The notes beneath the pieces are model-generated. The model saw only the letters and a program-made list of their open reading frames with translations. It did not search any database and had not been told where the DNA came from. Shown piece by piece: positions 26,080 to 35,551 of a stretch of DNA of 64,000 nucleotides. A program made the position numbers and the translations under genes. Source of the stretch: an uncultured Collinsella sp. GTDB taxonomy: Bacteria > Actinomycetota > Coriobacteriia > Coriobacteriales > Coriobacteriaceae. The first letter of the stretch is position 1. Each line of letters opens with the position of its first letter. The DNA lies in NCBI GenBank assembly GCA_900540855.1, contig UQHK01000001.1, forward strand, positions 186,001 to 250,000, in the 5' to 3' direction.

Positions 26080-27228
26080 ATGGCCAAGAATTCAGGTCCC
26101 GTACGTACCGTTCATGCTCGCACGACGGGTAAAGAGCGCGATGAGATGATCGCCACCACCAAGGCCGAGATCGAGAAGAAGTTCGGTCAAGGCTCCATCA
26201 TGAGGTATGGTGACGGCGGCCCCGAGCTTGAGGTTGAGGCCATCCCCACGGGCGCTCTGGCACTCGATGCCGCTCTGGGTATCGGCGGTGTGCCGCGCGG
26301 CCGTATCGTCGAGATTTACGGTCCTGAGTCCTCCGGTAAGACGACGCTTTCGCTCGAGATCCTGGCCGAAGCCCAGGCAATGGGTGGCGTGGTGGCATTT
26401 ATCGATGCCGAGCACGCGCTCGATCCCACGTATGCCGCGCGCATTGGCGTGGATATCGACGAGGTACTGATTTCCCAGCCTGATACGGGTGAGCAGGCGC
26501 TCGAGATTGTTGACATGCTCGTGCGTTCCGGCGCCATCGATGCCATCGTCGTCGACTCCGTCGCCGCGCTGACCCCGCGTGCCGAGATCGAGGGAGAGAT
26601 CGGCGATACCACGGTCGGATTGCAAGCTCGTCTGATGAGTCAGGCGCTCCGCAAGCTCGCCGGCTCGCTGTCCAAGTCCAACACGACATGCATCTTCATT
26701 AACCAGCTGCGAGAGAAGATCGGCGTCATGTTCGGCAACCCCGAGACCACGACGGGCGGCCGCGCCCTTAAGTTCTTCTCTTCGGTGCGTATCGACATTC
26801 GCCGCATCGACAGCATTAAGCTTAAGGATGAAGTTATCGGTAACCGCGTGCGCGCCAAGGTCGTTAAGAACAAGGTGGCAGCTCCGTTCCGTTCTGCTGA
26901 GTTCGACATCATGTACGGTACGGGCATCTCTAAGGAGGGCTCGATTCTGGACATGGCTGTCGAGTGCGGCATTTGCAAGAAGATGGGCTCCTGGTTTGCC
27001 TATGGCGAGGACAAGCTCGGCAACGGTCGCGAGGCCGCCAAGGCGTTCCTGCGCGAACACCCTGATTGCGCCGACGAGATTGAGCATAAGGTCCGCCTTG
27101 CCTGCGGGCTTGAGTTTGACGACGATGCTCCATCCGAGGTCGAGCTGACCGATCAGCCTGCGCCTGAGGAGTTTGACGAGCTTTACGCCATCGATGGTTC
27201 CGCCATGCTCGATGATGACGACGAGTAG
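26080..27228 (+). CDS. recA: Recombinase RecA
   Basis: 382-residue recombinase that forms filaments on single-stranded DNA, performs strand exchange and triggers LexA self-cleavage. Walker A GPESSGKTT, the KFGQGSIMR segment, and loop residues around GNPETTTGGRALKF are all present. The C-terminus is strongly acidic (ending DDDDE). ATG 26080 is chosen for AGGAGGG six bases upstream. The 26021 promoter with its LexA box controls it. recX follows after 11 bases. Confidence 0.98.
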   Translation: MAKNSGPVRTVHARTTGKERDEMIATTKAEIEKKFGQGSIMRYGDGGPELEVEAIPTGALALDAALGIGGVPRGRIVEIYGPESSGKTTLSLEILAEAQAMGGVVAFIDAEHALDPTYAARIGVDIDEVLISQPDTGEQALEIVDMLVRSGAIDAIVVDSVAALTPRAEIEGEIGDTTVGLQARLMSQALRKLAGSLSKSNTTCIFINQLREKIGVMFGNPETTTGGRALKFFSSVRIDIRRIDSIKLKDEVIGNRVRAKVVKNKVAAPFRSAEFDIMYGTGISKEGSILDMAVECGICKKMGSWFAYGEDKLGNGREAAKAFLREHPDCADEIEHKVRLACGLEFDDDAPSEVELTDQPAPEEFDELYAIDGSAMLDDDDE

Positions 27229-27239
27229 CGGTTACGCTC

Positions 27240-27932
27240 ATGTCGTATACGGTGACCGAGGCCACGGTCGTCTTTCCCGATAAGAAGGCGGCCTCCTCGT
27301 TCTCGAGCGGGTATGCGTCCAAAAAGCCTTGCGCACATATCGATTGTGAGCTTGAGGGCGGTTTTGAGCGGTCCATTTGGATTCCCGTGCGGGTCGCGCG
27401 CCTGTATGTCAAAAACCGCCCCGATCTTCCCTGTGATTGGGACAACTTTCGTGAGGCGGTGCAGCTCGTCGAGCGTAAATGTGCACTTACCATGGTGACC
27501 GAGATGTTATCGCGCCGCGACCATGCGACGGGCGAGGTCCGTGACAAGCTGGCTCGCTACGGCTTTCACCAGACCGCGATCGATTTCGCCGTCGAGCGCG
27601 CCACCGAGTATCGCTTTTTAGACGAGAACCGCTTTTGCTCGTACTTTATCGAGGAGCGCAAGCGGCGCGGTTGGGGACAGCGCAAAATCGAGACCGAGCT
27701 CAAGCGCCGTCATGTCGTGCTCGATGACATTCCCGGTTATCCCGAGGATTATTTTGCCGTCGAAGACGATTTGGCGCGTGCGTCAGCCCTGCTCGCCAAG
27801 CGGCGTGTTCCAGAGACGCGCGGATTCGAAAAACTGGTTCGGTTTTTGATGGGCAAGGGCTTCTCGTATCATATCGCCGCCGATGCCGTTAAGGCACGTC
27901 TCGATGCCGAACGCGAGGAATGTGCGGTTTAG
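27240..27932 (+). CDS. recX: Regulatory protein RecX
   Basis: 230 residues, with three-helix RecX repeats recognisable in the stretch ALTMVTEMLSRRDHATGEV and in RFCSYFIEERKRRGWGQRKI. RecX caps or disassembles RecA filaments. The N-terminal 80 residues are less conserved. It directly follows recA and should share its SOS promoter. Confidence 0.88.
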   Translation: MSYTVTEATVVFPDKKAASSFSSGYASKKPCAHIDCELEGGFERSIWIPVRVARLYVKNRPDLPCDWDNFREAVQLVERKCALTMVTEMLSRRDHATGEVRDKLARYGFHQTAIDFAVERATEYRFLDENRFCSYFIEERKRRGWGQRKIETELKRRHVVLDDIPGYPEDYFAVEDDLARASALLAKRRVPETRGFEKLVRFLMGKGFSYHIAADAVKARLDAEREECAV

Positions 27933-27994
27933 GCGTATGCGTTTTGTGGCCCTGCCGCTCACCGTGTTTTAGCCGCCGTGTTGGGGGCATTTAT

Positions 27995-28023
27995 TTGACA
28001 GTTGTTGTGGTTCAACGTACGAT
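27995..28023 (+). promoter_or_regulatory. rny promoter
   Basis: TTGACA (27995-28000), 17-base spacer, TACGAT (28018-28023). It gives a leader of about 160 bases. Confidence 0.75.
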
Positions 28024-28128
28024 AAACAGCGTCATTTGCTTTGTGATATGTGCTCATCTGTGATGAGTTTGTTTATATGTTTATCTGTATCCGACCCGCA
28101 TAAGCTGCGCCCATATTACTCAAATGTC

Positions 28129-28160
28129 GCGAGCCGTTCGTAAGGACGGTTCGCTTTGTT
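28129..28160 (+). promoter_or_regulatory. Hairpin in the rny leader
   Basis: GCGAGCCGT (28129-28137) pairs with ACGGTTCGC (28146-28154) with one G-T pair, followed by TTTGTT. It may be an attenuator or a weak terminator lying 30 bases before the rny start. Confidence 0.45.
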
Positions 28161-28189
28161 GTGTAACGAATCCATAAAAAGGAGTGAGC

Positions 28190-29740
28190 ATGCCTATCAT
28201 CGCAGCGCTCGTTGGCATCGTTTTGGGTGCCATCGCCGCCATTGCCTACATGCGCACCGCCAAGCAGGGTAGTCTTCACGAGGCCGACGAAAAAATCCAG
28301 TCGGCACACGCACAGGCTGAGTCCCTGATCGGTGATGCTAAGCGTCAGGCCGAGACCCTCAAAAAAGAGGCTCTGCTCGAGGCTAAAGAGGAGATCATCA
28401 AGAACAAGCAGGCCGCCGAGGCCGAGGACAAGCAGCGTAAGAACGAGATTCGTACGCTCGAGAACCGCGTGATGCAGCGCGAGGAATCCCTTGATCGCCG
28501 CAACGACGCTCTCGACAAGCGCGAGCATCAGCTGTCCAGCCAGGCCGGTCAGGTCGAGAAGCGCTCCCGTGAGCTCGAGGAGCTCTGTGCAAAGCAGACT
28601 TCCGAGCTCGAGCGTATCGCCGACCTTACCCGCGAGGACGCCCACAAGGAGCTCCTCGATAAGGTTCGCGGCGAGGTCACCCACGAGGCCGCCACGATCA
28701 TTCGCGAGTCCGAGCAGCAGGTTCGCGCCGTGTGCCACAAGACCGCCCAGGAGATTCTGTCTCTGGCGATTCAGCGCTGCGCTGCCGACCACACTGCCGA
28801 GGTCACCGTTACCTCCGTGCACATTCCCTCTGATGACCTCAAGGGCCGTATCATCGGTCGCGAGGGTCGCAACATCCGGACCTTCGAGCAGGTTTCCGGC
28901 GTCAACCTCGTGATCGATGACACGCCCGAGACAGTCGTTCTTTCGAGCTTCGACCCGGTCCGTCGTGAGACCGCCCGTGTCGCCCTCGAGAACCTCATCG
29001 CCGACGGCCGCATTCACCCTGCCCGTATCGAGGAGATGTATCACAAGGCCGCCGACCTGGTTCAGCAGCGCGTGCGCGAGGCTGGCGAGCAGGCTGCCTT
29101 CGATACCGGCATCCACGATCTGCACCCCGAGATCGTCAAGACCCTTGGTGCCCTGCGCTACCGTACCTCGTTTGGTCAGAACGTGCTTCAGCATTCCCTC
29201 GAGGTCTCTGATCTGTGCGGCGTGATGGCTTCCGAGCTTGGCCTGGACGTTGTGACCGCCAAGCGCGCCGGCCTGCTTCATGACCTGGGCAAGGCAATCG
29301 ACCACGACGTCGAGGGCCCGCATGCCGTCATCGGCGCCGAGCTTGCCCGCCGTTATGGCGAGAAGCCCGTTATCGTCCACGCTATTGAGGCTCACCATGC
29401 CGATGTCGACCCCAACACGGTACTCGATGTCCTGGTGCAGGCCGCTGATGCTGTCTCTGCCTCTCGCCCCGGTGCCCGTCGCGAGTCTGCCGAGAACTAC
29501 ATCAAGCGTCTTGAGAAGCTCGAGGAGATCGCCAACTCCCATGACGGCGTCGAACGTACCTATGCCATGCAGGCCGGTCGCGAGGTCCACGTCATGGTCC
29601 AGCCGGACAAGATTTCCGATGCCCAGTCCACGGTTCTGGCTCACGATATCGCCCATCAGATCGAGGAAGAGATGGAGTATCCCGGTCAGGTGCGCGTTGT
29701 CGTGATTCGCGAGAGCCGCGCTGTCGATATCGCTAAATAA
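28190..29740 (+). CDS. rny: Ribonuclease Y
   Basis: 516-residue membrane-anchored endoribonuclease that starts mRNA decay. One N-terminal membrane helix is followed by a charged coiled coil (about 30-205), a KH domain (DDLKGRIIGREGRNIRTFE) and an HD domain with LLHDLGKAID. ATG 28190 is correct because the alternative GTG at 28184 lies inside the AGGAG ribosome site. It is followed after one base by the GHKL gene and then spoVS. B. subtilis also keeps rny near spoVS. Confidence 0.96.
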   Translation: MPIIAALVGIVLGAIAAIAYMRTAKQGSLHEADEKIQSAHAQAESLIGDAKRQAETLKKEALLEAKEEIIKNKQAAEAEDKQRKNEIRTLENRVMQREESLDRRNDALDKREHQLSSQAGQVEKRSRELEELCAKQTSELERIADLTREDAHKELLDKVRGEVTHEAATIIRESEQQVRAVCHKTAQEILSLAIQRCAADHTAEVTVTSVHIPSDDLKGRIIGREGRNIRTFEQVSGVNLVIDDTPETVVLSSFDPVRRETARVALENLIADGRIHPARIEEMYHKAADLVQQRVREAGEQAAFDTGIHDLHPEIVKTLGALRYRTSFGQNVLQHSLEVSDLCGVMASELGLDVVTAKRAGLLHDLGKAIDHDVEGPHAVIGAELARRYGEKPVIVHAIEAHHADVDPNTVLDVLVQAADAVSASRPGARRESAENYIKRLEKLEEIANSHDGVERTYAMQAGREVHVMVQPDKISDAQSTVLAHDIAHQIEEEMEYPGQVRVVVIRESRAVDIAK

Positions 29741-29741
29741 C

Positions 29742-30827
29742 ATGAGCGACGCGAACGAGCTCATCTCATTTATCGCGTCGATGTCGGGGGAGGGCAACCT
29801 TCGCGTCGAGGAGAACCTTGGCGAGGGGTATGTCCGCCTCCGCGTTTCGGAGGCCGAGCGGCGCCAGGCTAAGCACGACATTCAGCATGTCGAGGACATC
29901 GTCATCGAAATGCTCCGTAATGCTCGCGATGCCGGCGCCGACAAGGTCTATCTCGCCACGACCAAGGAAGATGGCGTCCGCACGCTTGTCTTTCTGGATA
30001 ACGGTTCGGGCGTTCCGCAGGATATGCAAGAGCGAATCTTTGATGCCCGCGTTACCTCCAAGCTCGAGAGCATGAAGATGGACCGTTGGGGCGTTCACGG
30101 TCGTGGCATGGCATTGTTTTCGATTAAGCAGAACACCGACGAGGCCCGTGTGGTCACGTCCGGCGTCGATCTTGGTTCAGCCTTCAAGGTGAGCGTTGCG
30201 GCCGACCGCCTCAGTGAGCGTGCCGATCAGTCCAGCTGGCCCCAGGCCGTCAAGGATGAGGACGGACGTTATGTCTGCGCTCGCGGTCCACATAATATTA
30301 TTCGCGCTGCTTGTGAGTTTGCGCTCGAGGAGTTGCGTGGTTGCGATGTCTATCTTGGTTCTCCGTCTGAGATTGCCGCGACCCTTTATGCTCAGGCGTC
30401 AAGTCGGCTCGATACGTCTCGTCTCCTGTTCATTGATGACGAGAGCGAGCTTCCGGTTGTCGATCGTTTAGGCCTTGCTTCTGATGCCGAGGACTTTATC
30501 CGTATTTGTTCGGGTTTGGGTCTTGAGATGTCCGAGCGCACGGCCCATCGCATTTTGGCAGGGCAGATTAAGCCCGTTCGCGGTGTGACCGCGCGTCTGC
30601 TGCGCGAGCGTGATTCGTCCTCGCATGCGCCGGCTCCTGTCGATCTCGCGAAGGATCGTCGCGGGCTACGTATTGCCAAGGATGACATGGCACAGTTTTC
30701 GCGCGCTGTGGAACGCGACTTTAATGACCTTGCCGCCCGGTACTATCTCAACCTTTGCGGCGACCCAAAGATCCGTGTTTCGCGTGATCGAATCACCGTG
30801 ACCTTTGATCTTGCCAAAGAGGAATAG
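29742..30827 (+). CDS. GHKL-type ATPase of unknown role between rny and spoVS
   Basis: 361 residues. The first half is a Bergerat-fold ATP-binding domain: N box EMLRNARDAG (57-66), G1 box FLDNGSG (84-90) and G2 box GVHGRGMALF (117-126). There is no histidine kinase dimerisation domain, no phosphorylatable His box and no MutL or Hsp90 middle domain that I can recognise. The second half is charged, soluble and not familiar to me. It starts one base after rny and ends 74 bases before spoVS, so a role tied to RNase Y or development-like control is possible. Confidence 0.75.
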   Translation: MSDANELISFIASMSGEGNLRVEENLGEGYVRLRVSEAERRQAKHDIQHVEDIVIEMLRNARDAGADKVYLATTKEDGVRTLVFLDNGSGVPQDMQERIFDARVTSKLESMKMDRWGVHGRGMALFSIKQNTDEARVVTSGVDLGSAFKVSVAADRLSERADQSSWPQAVKDEDGRYVCARGPHNIIRAACEFALEELRGCDVYLGSPSEIAATLYAQASSRLDTSRLLFIDDESELPVVDRLGLASDAEDFIRICSGLGLEMSERTAHRILAGQIKPVRGVTARLLRERDSSSHAPAPVDLAKDRRGLRIAKDDMAQFSRAVERDFNDLAARYYLNLCGDPKIRVSRDRITVTFDLAKEE

Positions 30828-30901
30828 TGCCTTTACCGAGTCCACTCGGTACGATACAGTTATTGCAGTTAAAACGTACTTTTAAATGCAGGAGTTTCTT
30901 C

Positions 30902-31219
30902 ATGGATTGCCTGAAGGTATCAAGCAAATCATCGCCCGCGTCCGTTGCCGGCGCCATCGCCGGCATGGTCAAGGATGGTGTACCCGTCAACATCCAGTGT
31001 GTCGGCGCCGGTGCCGTCAACCAGGCCATTAAGGCCGTTGCTATCGCGCGCGGTTTTTTGATTCCAACCGGTTTTGATATTTCCTGCGCGCCCGTGTTCT
31101 CCGACATCCTCATTAACGGGGAGTCGCGCACGGCCATCCGCCTTTCTATCTACGTTCACCAGATCAATCGAGCTGCTATGGATAACGTCGTCATGGATGA
31201 TGTTAAGCCTGTGGCATAG
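30902..31219 (+). CDS. spoVS: Stage V sporulation protein S family protein
   Basis: 105-residue small Alba-like nucleic-acid-binding protein. Family sequence KVSSKSSPASVAGAIAGMV is at the start and NINGESRTAIRLS-like residues near the end. ATG 30902 has GCAGGAG seven bases upstream. SpoVS homologues are common in non-sporulating bacteria, and nothing else here suggests sporulation. A short hairpin CCGAG-TCCA-CTCGG (30838-30851) lies in the gap to the preceding gene. Confidence 0.93.
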   Translation: MDCLKVSSKSSPASVAGAIAGMVKDGVPVNIQCVGAGAVNQAIKAVAIARGFLIPTGFDISCAPVFSDILINGESRTAIRLSIYVHQINRAAMDNVVMDDVKPVA

Positions 31220-31264
31220 CTTCTGCTTGCCTCGTTTCGCTCCCCATCGTTAGGACTTATGCAC

Positions 31265-32635
31265 ATGGACCAGCGTTCCGTACGCGATATTCTTGCCGGT
31301 AAAACCTACTTTATCCGCACCTTTGGCTGCCAGATGAATCAGCACGACTCCGAGCGTGTGAGCGGTATGCTTGATTCGTATGGCTGCCTCATGGCGCTCG
31401 ATCCCGCGCATGCCGATATCGTTGTCTTCATGACGTGCTGCGTGCGCGAGGCCGCCGATACTCGCCTGTACGGTCAGTGCAATTCCTGCAAAAGCCTGCC
31501 GCCTTCGCCTTCGGGCAAGCGCGTGGTTGCCGTTGGCGGTTGCATCGCGCAGCGCGATGGCGAGGGCCTGCTCACCAACGTCGATAATGTCAATGTCATC
31601 TTTGGCACGCATTCCATCGCGCATGTGGCCGAGCTCATTGCCGAGGCGTTCCTTGATGGCAAGCGTCATATCCGTACCAATGAGCATGAGGATACGGATG
31701 CCATGAGCATGCCGTGGCATCGCGAGACTCAGTATCACGCCTGGGTGCCCATCATGACGGGCTGCAATAATTTCTGCACCTATTGCATCGTGCCGTACGT
31801 GCGTGGTCGCGAAAAGAGCCGCCCCTTCGAGGAGATTGTCGACGAGGTGACCGGTTTGGTGCGCCAGGGCGTGCGTGAGATTACGCTGCTGGGCCAAAAC
31901 GTTAACTCATATGGTCGCGATCTGTTTGGCAAGCCGCGTTTTGCCGATTTGCTGCGTGCCGTGGGCGATACGGGTGTGGAGCGTATCTTCTTTACGTCTT
32001 CGCATCCTAAGGACCTGCTGCCCGAGACCATCGACGCCATGGCCGAGACACCTGTCGTAATGTCGCAACTGCACCTGGCCGTCCAGTCAGGTTCGACGCG
32101 GATCCTCAAAGAGATGAATCGCCGTTATACACGCGAGGACTATCTGGGCCTGGTCGATCGCATTCGCAACCGCATGCCCGATATCGCGCTCTCGACCGAC
32201 ATTATCGTTGGCTTCCCGGGCGAGACTGAAGAAGACTTTGAGCAGACGCTCTCGCTTGCCGAGACGGTCCGCTATGCTCAGGCCTATACCTTCATCTATT
32301 CCAAGCGTGCCGGTACCCCGGCCGCCGAGATTGACGATCCTACGCCGCATGAGGTTATTCTCGAGCGTTTCAACCGCCTGGTTAAGGTTATCGAGACCAC
32401 GGCATACGAGTATAACCAGGGTGAGCTTCATACTGTGGTTCCGGCGCTCATTGAGGGAACGAGTAAAAAGAACGACGCGGTCCTGCTGGGCAAGAGTCCC
32501 AAGAATCAGACCGTGCATGCGCCTATCCCCGAGGGGTACAGTATCGATCAGCTTGTTGGCAAGATCGTTGATGTTGACGTTGACATTGCCAAGACCTGGT
32601 ATTTGTCCGGCTCCGTTGTGGGCGAGCCGCGCTAA
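31265..32635 (+). CDS. miaB: tRNA-2-methylthio-N6-dimethylallyladenosine synthase MiaB
   Basis: 456-residue radical SAM enzyme that adds methylthio groups to i6A37 of tRNAs. The start FGCQMNQHDSE and the SAM motif CNNFCTYCIVPYVRGREKSR are MiaB signatures; a TRAM domain closes the protein. ATG 31265 is nine bases from AGGA; ATG 31259 is also possible. The stop overlaps the start of miaA (TAATG), which makes the isopentenyl substrate of MiaB. Confidence 0.95.
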   Translation: MDQRSVRDILAGKTYFIRTFGCQMNQHDSERVSGMLDSYGCLMALDPAHADIVVFMTCCVREAADTRLYGQCNSCKSLPPSPSGKRVVAVGGCIAQRDGEGLLTNVDNVNVIFGTHSIAHVAELIAEAFLDGKRHIRTNEHEDTDAMSMPWHRETQYHAWVPIMTGCNNFCTYCIVPYVRGREKSRPFEEIVDEVTGLVRQGVREITLLGQNVNSYGRDLFGKPRFADLLRAVGDTGVERIFFTSSHPKDLLPETIDAMAETPVVMSQLHLAVQSGSTRILKEMNRRYTREDYLGLVDRIRNRMPDIALSTDIIVGFPGETEEDFEQTLSLAETVRYAQAYTFIYSKRAGTPAAEIDDPTPHEVILERFNRLVKVIETTAYEYNQGELHTVVPALIEGTSKKNDAVLLGKSPKNQTVHAPIPEGYSIDQLVGKIVDVDVDIAKTWYLSGSVVGEPR

Positions 32636-33573
32636 TGGTTGCTCCCGGAGCAGGTCTTTCCGCCGTTGCGATCGTCGGTCCGACGGCGGTTGGTAAGAGT
32701 GATGTTGCCGACCGTTTGGCAGCTCGTCTTTCGTCCGAAGTGCTGTCGTGCGATGCGATGCAAATCTATCGCGGCATGGACATCGGTACCGCAAAGATGG
32801 CGCCCGATGAGTGCACGGCGCCGCTGCGTCTCGTCGACATTGTAGAGCCGGGTGTGGCATATTCTGCTGCGCTTTATCAGGCCGACGCTCGCGCGCATGT
32901 TGAACGTCTCCTTGGTTCGGGTTGCCTGCCGGTTTTTTGCGGAGGTACGGGGCTGTATCTCAAGGCCGCCCTCGATGAGATGGACTTTCCCTCGGGTGAA
33001 CTTGAGGACGATCGTCGTGCGGGCTATCAGGAGCTTGCCGAGCGTATTGGCGAGGAAGAACTGCATGCCTTGCTTGCCGAGCGCGATCCAGAATCGGCTG
33101 CTGTTATTCATCCCCATAACGTGCGCCGTGTGATTCGTGCGCTCGAGATGCATGATGATGGCGTCTCCTATGCGCAGCAAAAGTCGCAGTTTAGTGTTCC
33201 GCACGAGCATTATCATGCCCTATGGTTTGGTCTGACGCGTAATCGCGAGGTGCTCTACGAGCGCATTAACCAGCGCGTCGATCTGATGTTTGAGCAGGGT
33301 CTTGTCGATGAGGTCCGCGGTCTTATGGGCCAGGGGCTGGGAGATGCCCTGACGTCGATGCAGGCAATTGGTTATAAAGAGATCATCGATGCTTTCAATG
33401 GCATGATGAGCATGGATGAGGCCCGCGAACTCATTAAGATGCGTTCGCGTCGTTATGCCAAGCGTCAGCTTTCGTGGTTTAAGCGCGATGACCGTATCGT
33501 GTGGTTTGATATGGATGAATGTACGATCGATGAGGTCGTTGAGGATATCCTGCATCGTATTGAGGCTGCCTAA
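32635..33573 (+). CDS. miaA: tRNA dimethylallyltransferase MiaA
   Basis: 312-residue prenyltransferase that makes i6A37, the substrate of MiaB. P-loop GPTAVGKS near residue 14, SCDAMQIYRGMDIGTAK, and VRRVIRALE are all family motifs. It overlaps miaB and hflX by one base each, with no separate ribosome sites of note, so translation of the three genes is likely coupled. Confidence 0.96.
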   Translation: MVAPGAGLSAVAIVGPTAVGKSDVADRLAARLSSEVLSCDAMQIYRGMDIGTAKMAPDECTAPLRLVDIVEPGVAYSAALYQADARAHVERLLGSGCLPVFCGGTGLYLKAALDEMDFPSGELEDDRRAGYQELAERIGEEELHALLAERDPESAAVIHPHNVRRVIRALEMHDDGVSYAQQKSQFSVPHEHYHALWFGLTRNREVLYERINQRVDLMFEQGLVDEVRGLMGQGLGDALTSMQAIGYKEIIDAFNGMMSMDEARELIKMRSRRYAKRQLSWFKRDDRIVWFDMDECTIDEVVEDILHRIEAA

Positions 33574-34862
33574 TGGCCCGTTTCCCTCTTGTTCCCACGG
33601 CACCCGAGCCCGAGCGTGCCATTTTAGTTGGTGTTGAGTGGCGCGACAATGCATGGCCGCTCGATCGCTCGCTTGATGAGCTGGAGCGTCTTGCCCACAC
33701 AGCTGGTGCCCAGTGCGTGGCACGCTTGTCGCAGCGTTTGGTAAAGCCGTATCCAAAATCGTTTATCGGTTCCGGTAAGGTTGAAGAGCTGTGCGGCCTG
33801 GTGCATCGCATGGATACCGATGTCGTTATTTTTGACGACGACCTGACCCCCTCGCAGCAATCCTATTTGGAGAAAGCCGTGGGCGAGCCGGTAAAGATTA
33901 TCGATCGTACAGCACTGATCCTGGATATCTTTGGCCTGCATGCTCAGACGCGTGAGGGACGCCTGCAGGTACAGCTGGCACAGCTTCAATATTTGTTGCC
34001 TCGCCTGCGTGGCATGTGGAGCCATCTCGCCAAGGAGCAGACGCGCGGCGGCATCGGCTCACGTTTTGGTCAGGGCGAAAGTCAGCTCGAGGTCGACCGT
34101 CGCCTCATTCGTAATAAGATCGCTGCGCTTCGTCGTGAGCTCAAGCAGGTTGAACAGCGTCGCGATGTTCAATCCAAGAGTCGCATTGAGTCCCCGGCGT
34201 TTCGCGTCGCGTTAGCCGGTTATACCAATGCCGGTAAATCGACGTTACTCAATCGTCTGACCGGCTCTACGGTACTTTCGCAGGACAAGCTGTTTGCTAC
34301 GCTCGACCCTACGACGCGTTCGTATCGTCTGCCCGGCGGTCGCGGCATGACGATTACCGATACCGTCGGCTTTATTCAAAAGCTGCCCCATGGTCTGGTC
34401 GATGCCTTTAAATCGACGCTTTCCGAGGTGTTGGGTGCCGATCTAATTCTCAAAGTCGTAGATGCGTCTGACGAGGACTATGAGCGGCAGCTGGAGGCTG
34501 TCGACCGCGTGCTTGATGAGATCGGCGCCGGAGAGCGTTTAACGCTGACCGTATTCAATAAAATCGATCTTCTCGATAGCGTTGATCGATTGAGTTTCCG
34601 TCGTCGCTATCCGGAGGCCGTTCTGTTCTCGGCCCAAACGGGCGAGGGGCTCGACGATCTCGTCGATCGCATTGCTCGCGAGGCAGCTGCCACCGATGTG
34701 TTGCTCTCCGCTGATATCCCGTATCGCGAGGGCGCTCTCATCACGCTGGTGCATGAGCAGGGAACCCTTCTGCATGAGGAATATCTCGAGGACGGCGTTC
34801 GCATTGTGGTGAAGTTGCCGGCTCGTATTGCACCGCGGCTCGAGCGTTATCGCACCGAGTAG
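33573..34862 (+). CDS. hflX: Ribosome-associated GTPase HflX
   Basis: 429-residue GTPase that splits stalled ribosomes. The HflX N-terminal domain has PKSFIGSGKVEEL and FDDDLTPSQQ; the central helical bundle has GGIGSRFGQGESQLE. G1 is AGYTNAGKST near residue 215, G3 is DTVGFI, G4 is NKID. The 3' end overlaps the convergent gene by 16 bases. Third gene of the miaB operon. Confidence 0.95.
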   Translation: MARFPLVPTAPEPERAILVGVEWRDNAWPLDRSLDELERLAHTAGAQCVARLSQRLVKPYPKSFIGSGKVEELCGLVHRMDTDVVIFDDDLTPSQQSYLEKAVGEPVKIIDRTALILDIFGLHAQTREGRLQVQLAQLQYLLPRLRGMWSHLAKEQTRGGIGSRFGQGESQLEVDRRLIRNKIAALRRELKQVEQRRDVQSKSRIESPAFRVALAGYTNAGKSTLLNRLTGSTVLSQDKLFATLDPTTRSYRLPGGRGMTITDTVGFIQKLPHGLVDAFKSTLSEVLGADLILKVVDASDEDYERQLEAVDRVLDEIGAGERLTLTVFNKIDLLDSVDRLSFRRRYPEAVLFSAQTGEGLDDLVDRIAREAAATDVLLSADIPYREGALITLVHEQGTLLHEEYLEDGVRIVVKLPARIAPRLERYRTE

Positions 34863-35551
34863 ACGAGCTCCAAAATGCCCAGAATGATGGGCTGATGCAG
34901 CAGATAAAAGGGGAGAGCGTGACGTCCAAGGCTGGCGAGCGCCGGCAGGGGGTTGGCGTAGGCCCAGCTAGGGACGGTCTTATCGATACTCTGCGCTATG
35001 TGTGCGGCGAAGTATCCTGCAAGATACATAAAGATAAACGGGATGATGGGGTAGTAATCACCTGAGACAAACCCAGGGCTCGGAAATCCCAGCCACGCCA
35101 GGTAGGGGACAGGGTAGATCGTTTTGGGGATGCTCCAGGTGAGGGCGAACAACACAAGGCATAGGGGCATGCTCCATCTCGCCGTTATCTTCTTAAGGAC
35201 GGGATCGGTCAACGCCACGATGCCGGTGCATGCGGCCATGCAGTAGATGATGCCAAAATTAACCGAATCGTCGACTGAGACAAGTGTTGTTGCCAACCAG
35301 ACAACGAGTGCTGCTAAGGCGTATTTGGCGGCACGTTTGATATTGTTGCGCGAAAGAGTGCACATCCAACCCGCGATAAACAAAAATACCCAGCTGATGC
35401 TGGCGCGCCAGACGTCTTGAAAGACAGTCTGGGTAAACCAAGGCATATCCCAGCCGTACAGGTAGGCAAGATCATAGCAAGCGTGAAAACCTGCCATAGA
35501 AATCATCGTAAACCCGCGGACGGTATCAAAGATGGTGATGCGTTTTTGCAT
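34847..35551 (-). CDS. DUF1624/heparan-alpha-glucosaminide N-acetyltransferase-like membrane protein
   Basis: 234-residue multi-pass membrane protein, about seven hydrophobic segments. The start RITIFDTVRGFTMISMAGFH with ACYDLAYLYG is the DUF1624 signature (R-x-x-x-D-x-x-RG...H...YD), a family related to acyltransferases. The substrate is unknown. Its ATG overlaps the lexA stop (TAATG arrangement), so it should be cotranscribed with lexA and thus follow the SOS response. It converges with hflX and overlaps its end. Confidence 0.78.
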   Translation of the reverse strand: MQKRITIFDTVRGFTMISMAGFHACYDLAYLYGWDMPWFTQTVFQDVWRASISWVFLFIAGWMCTLSRNNIKRAAKYALAALVVWLATTLVSVDDSVNFGIIYCMAACTGIVALTDPVLKKITARWSMPLCLVLFALTWSIPKTIYPVPYLAWLGFPSPGFVSGDYYPIIPFIFMYLAGYFAAHIAQSIDKTVPSWAYANPLPALASLGRHALPFYLLHQPIILGILELVYSVR

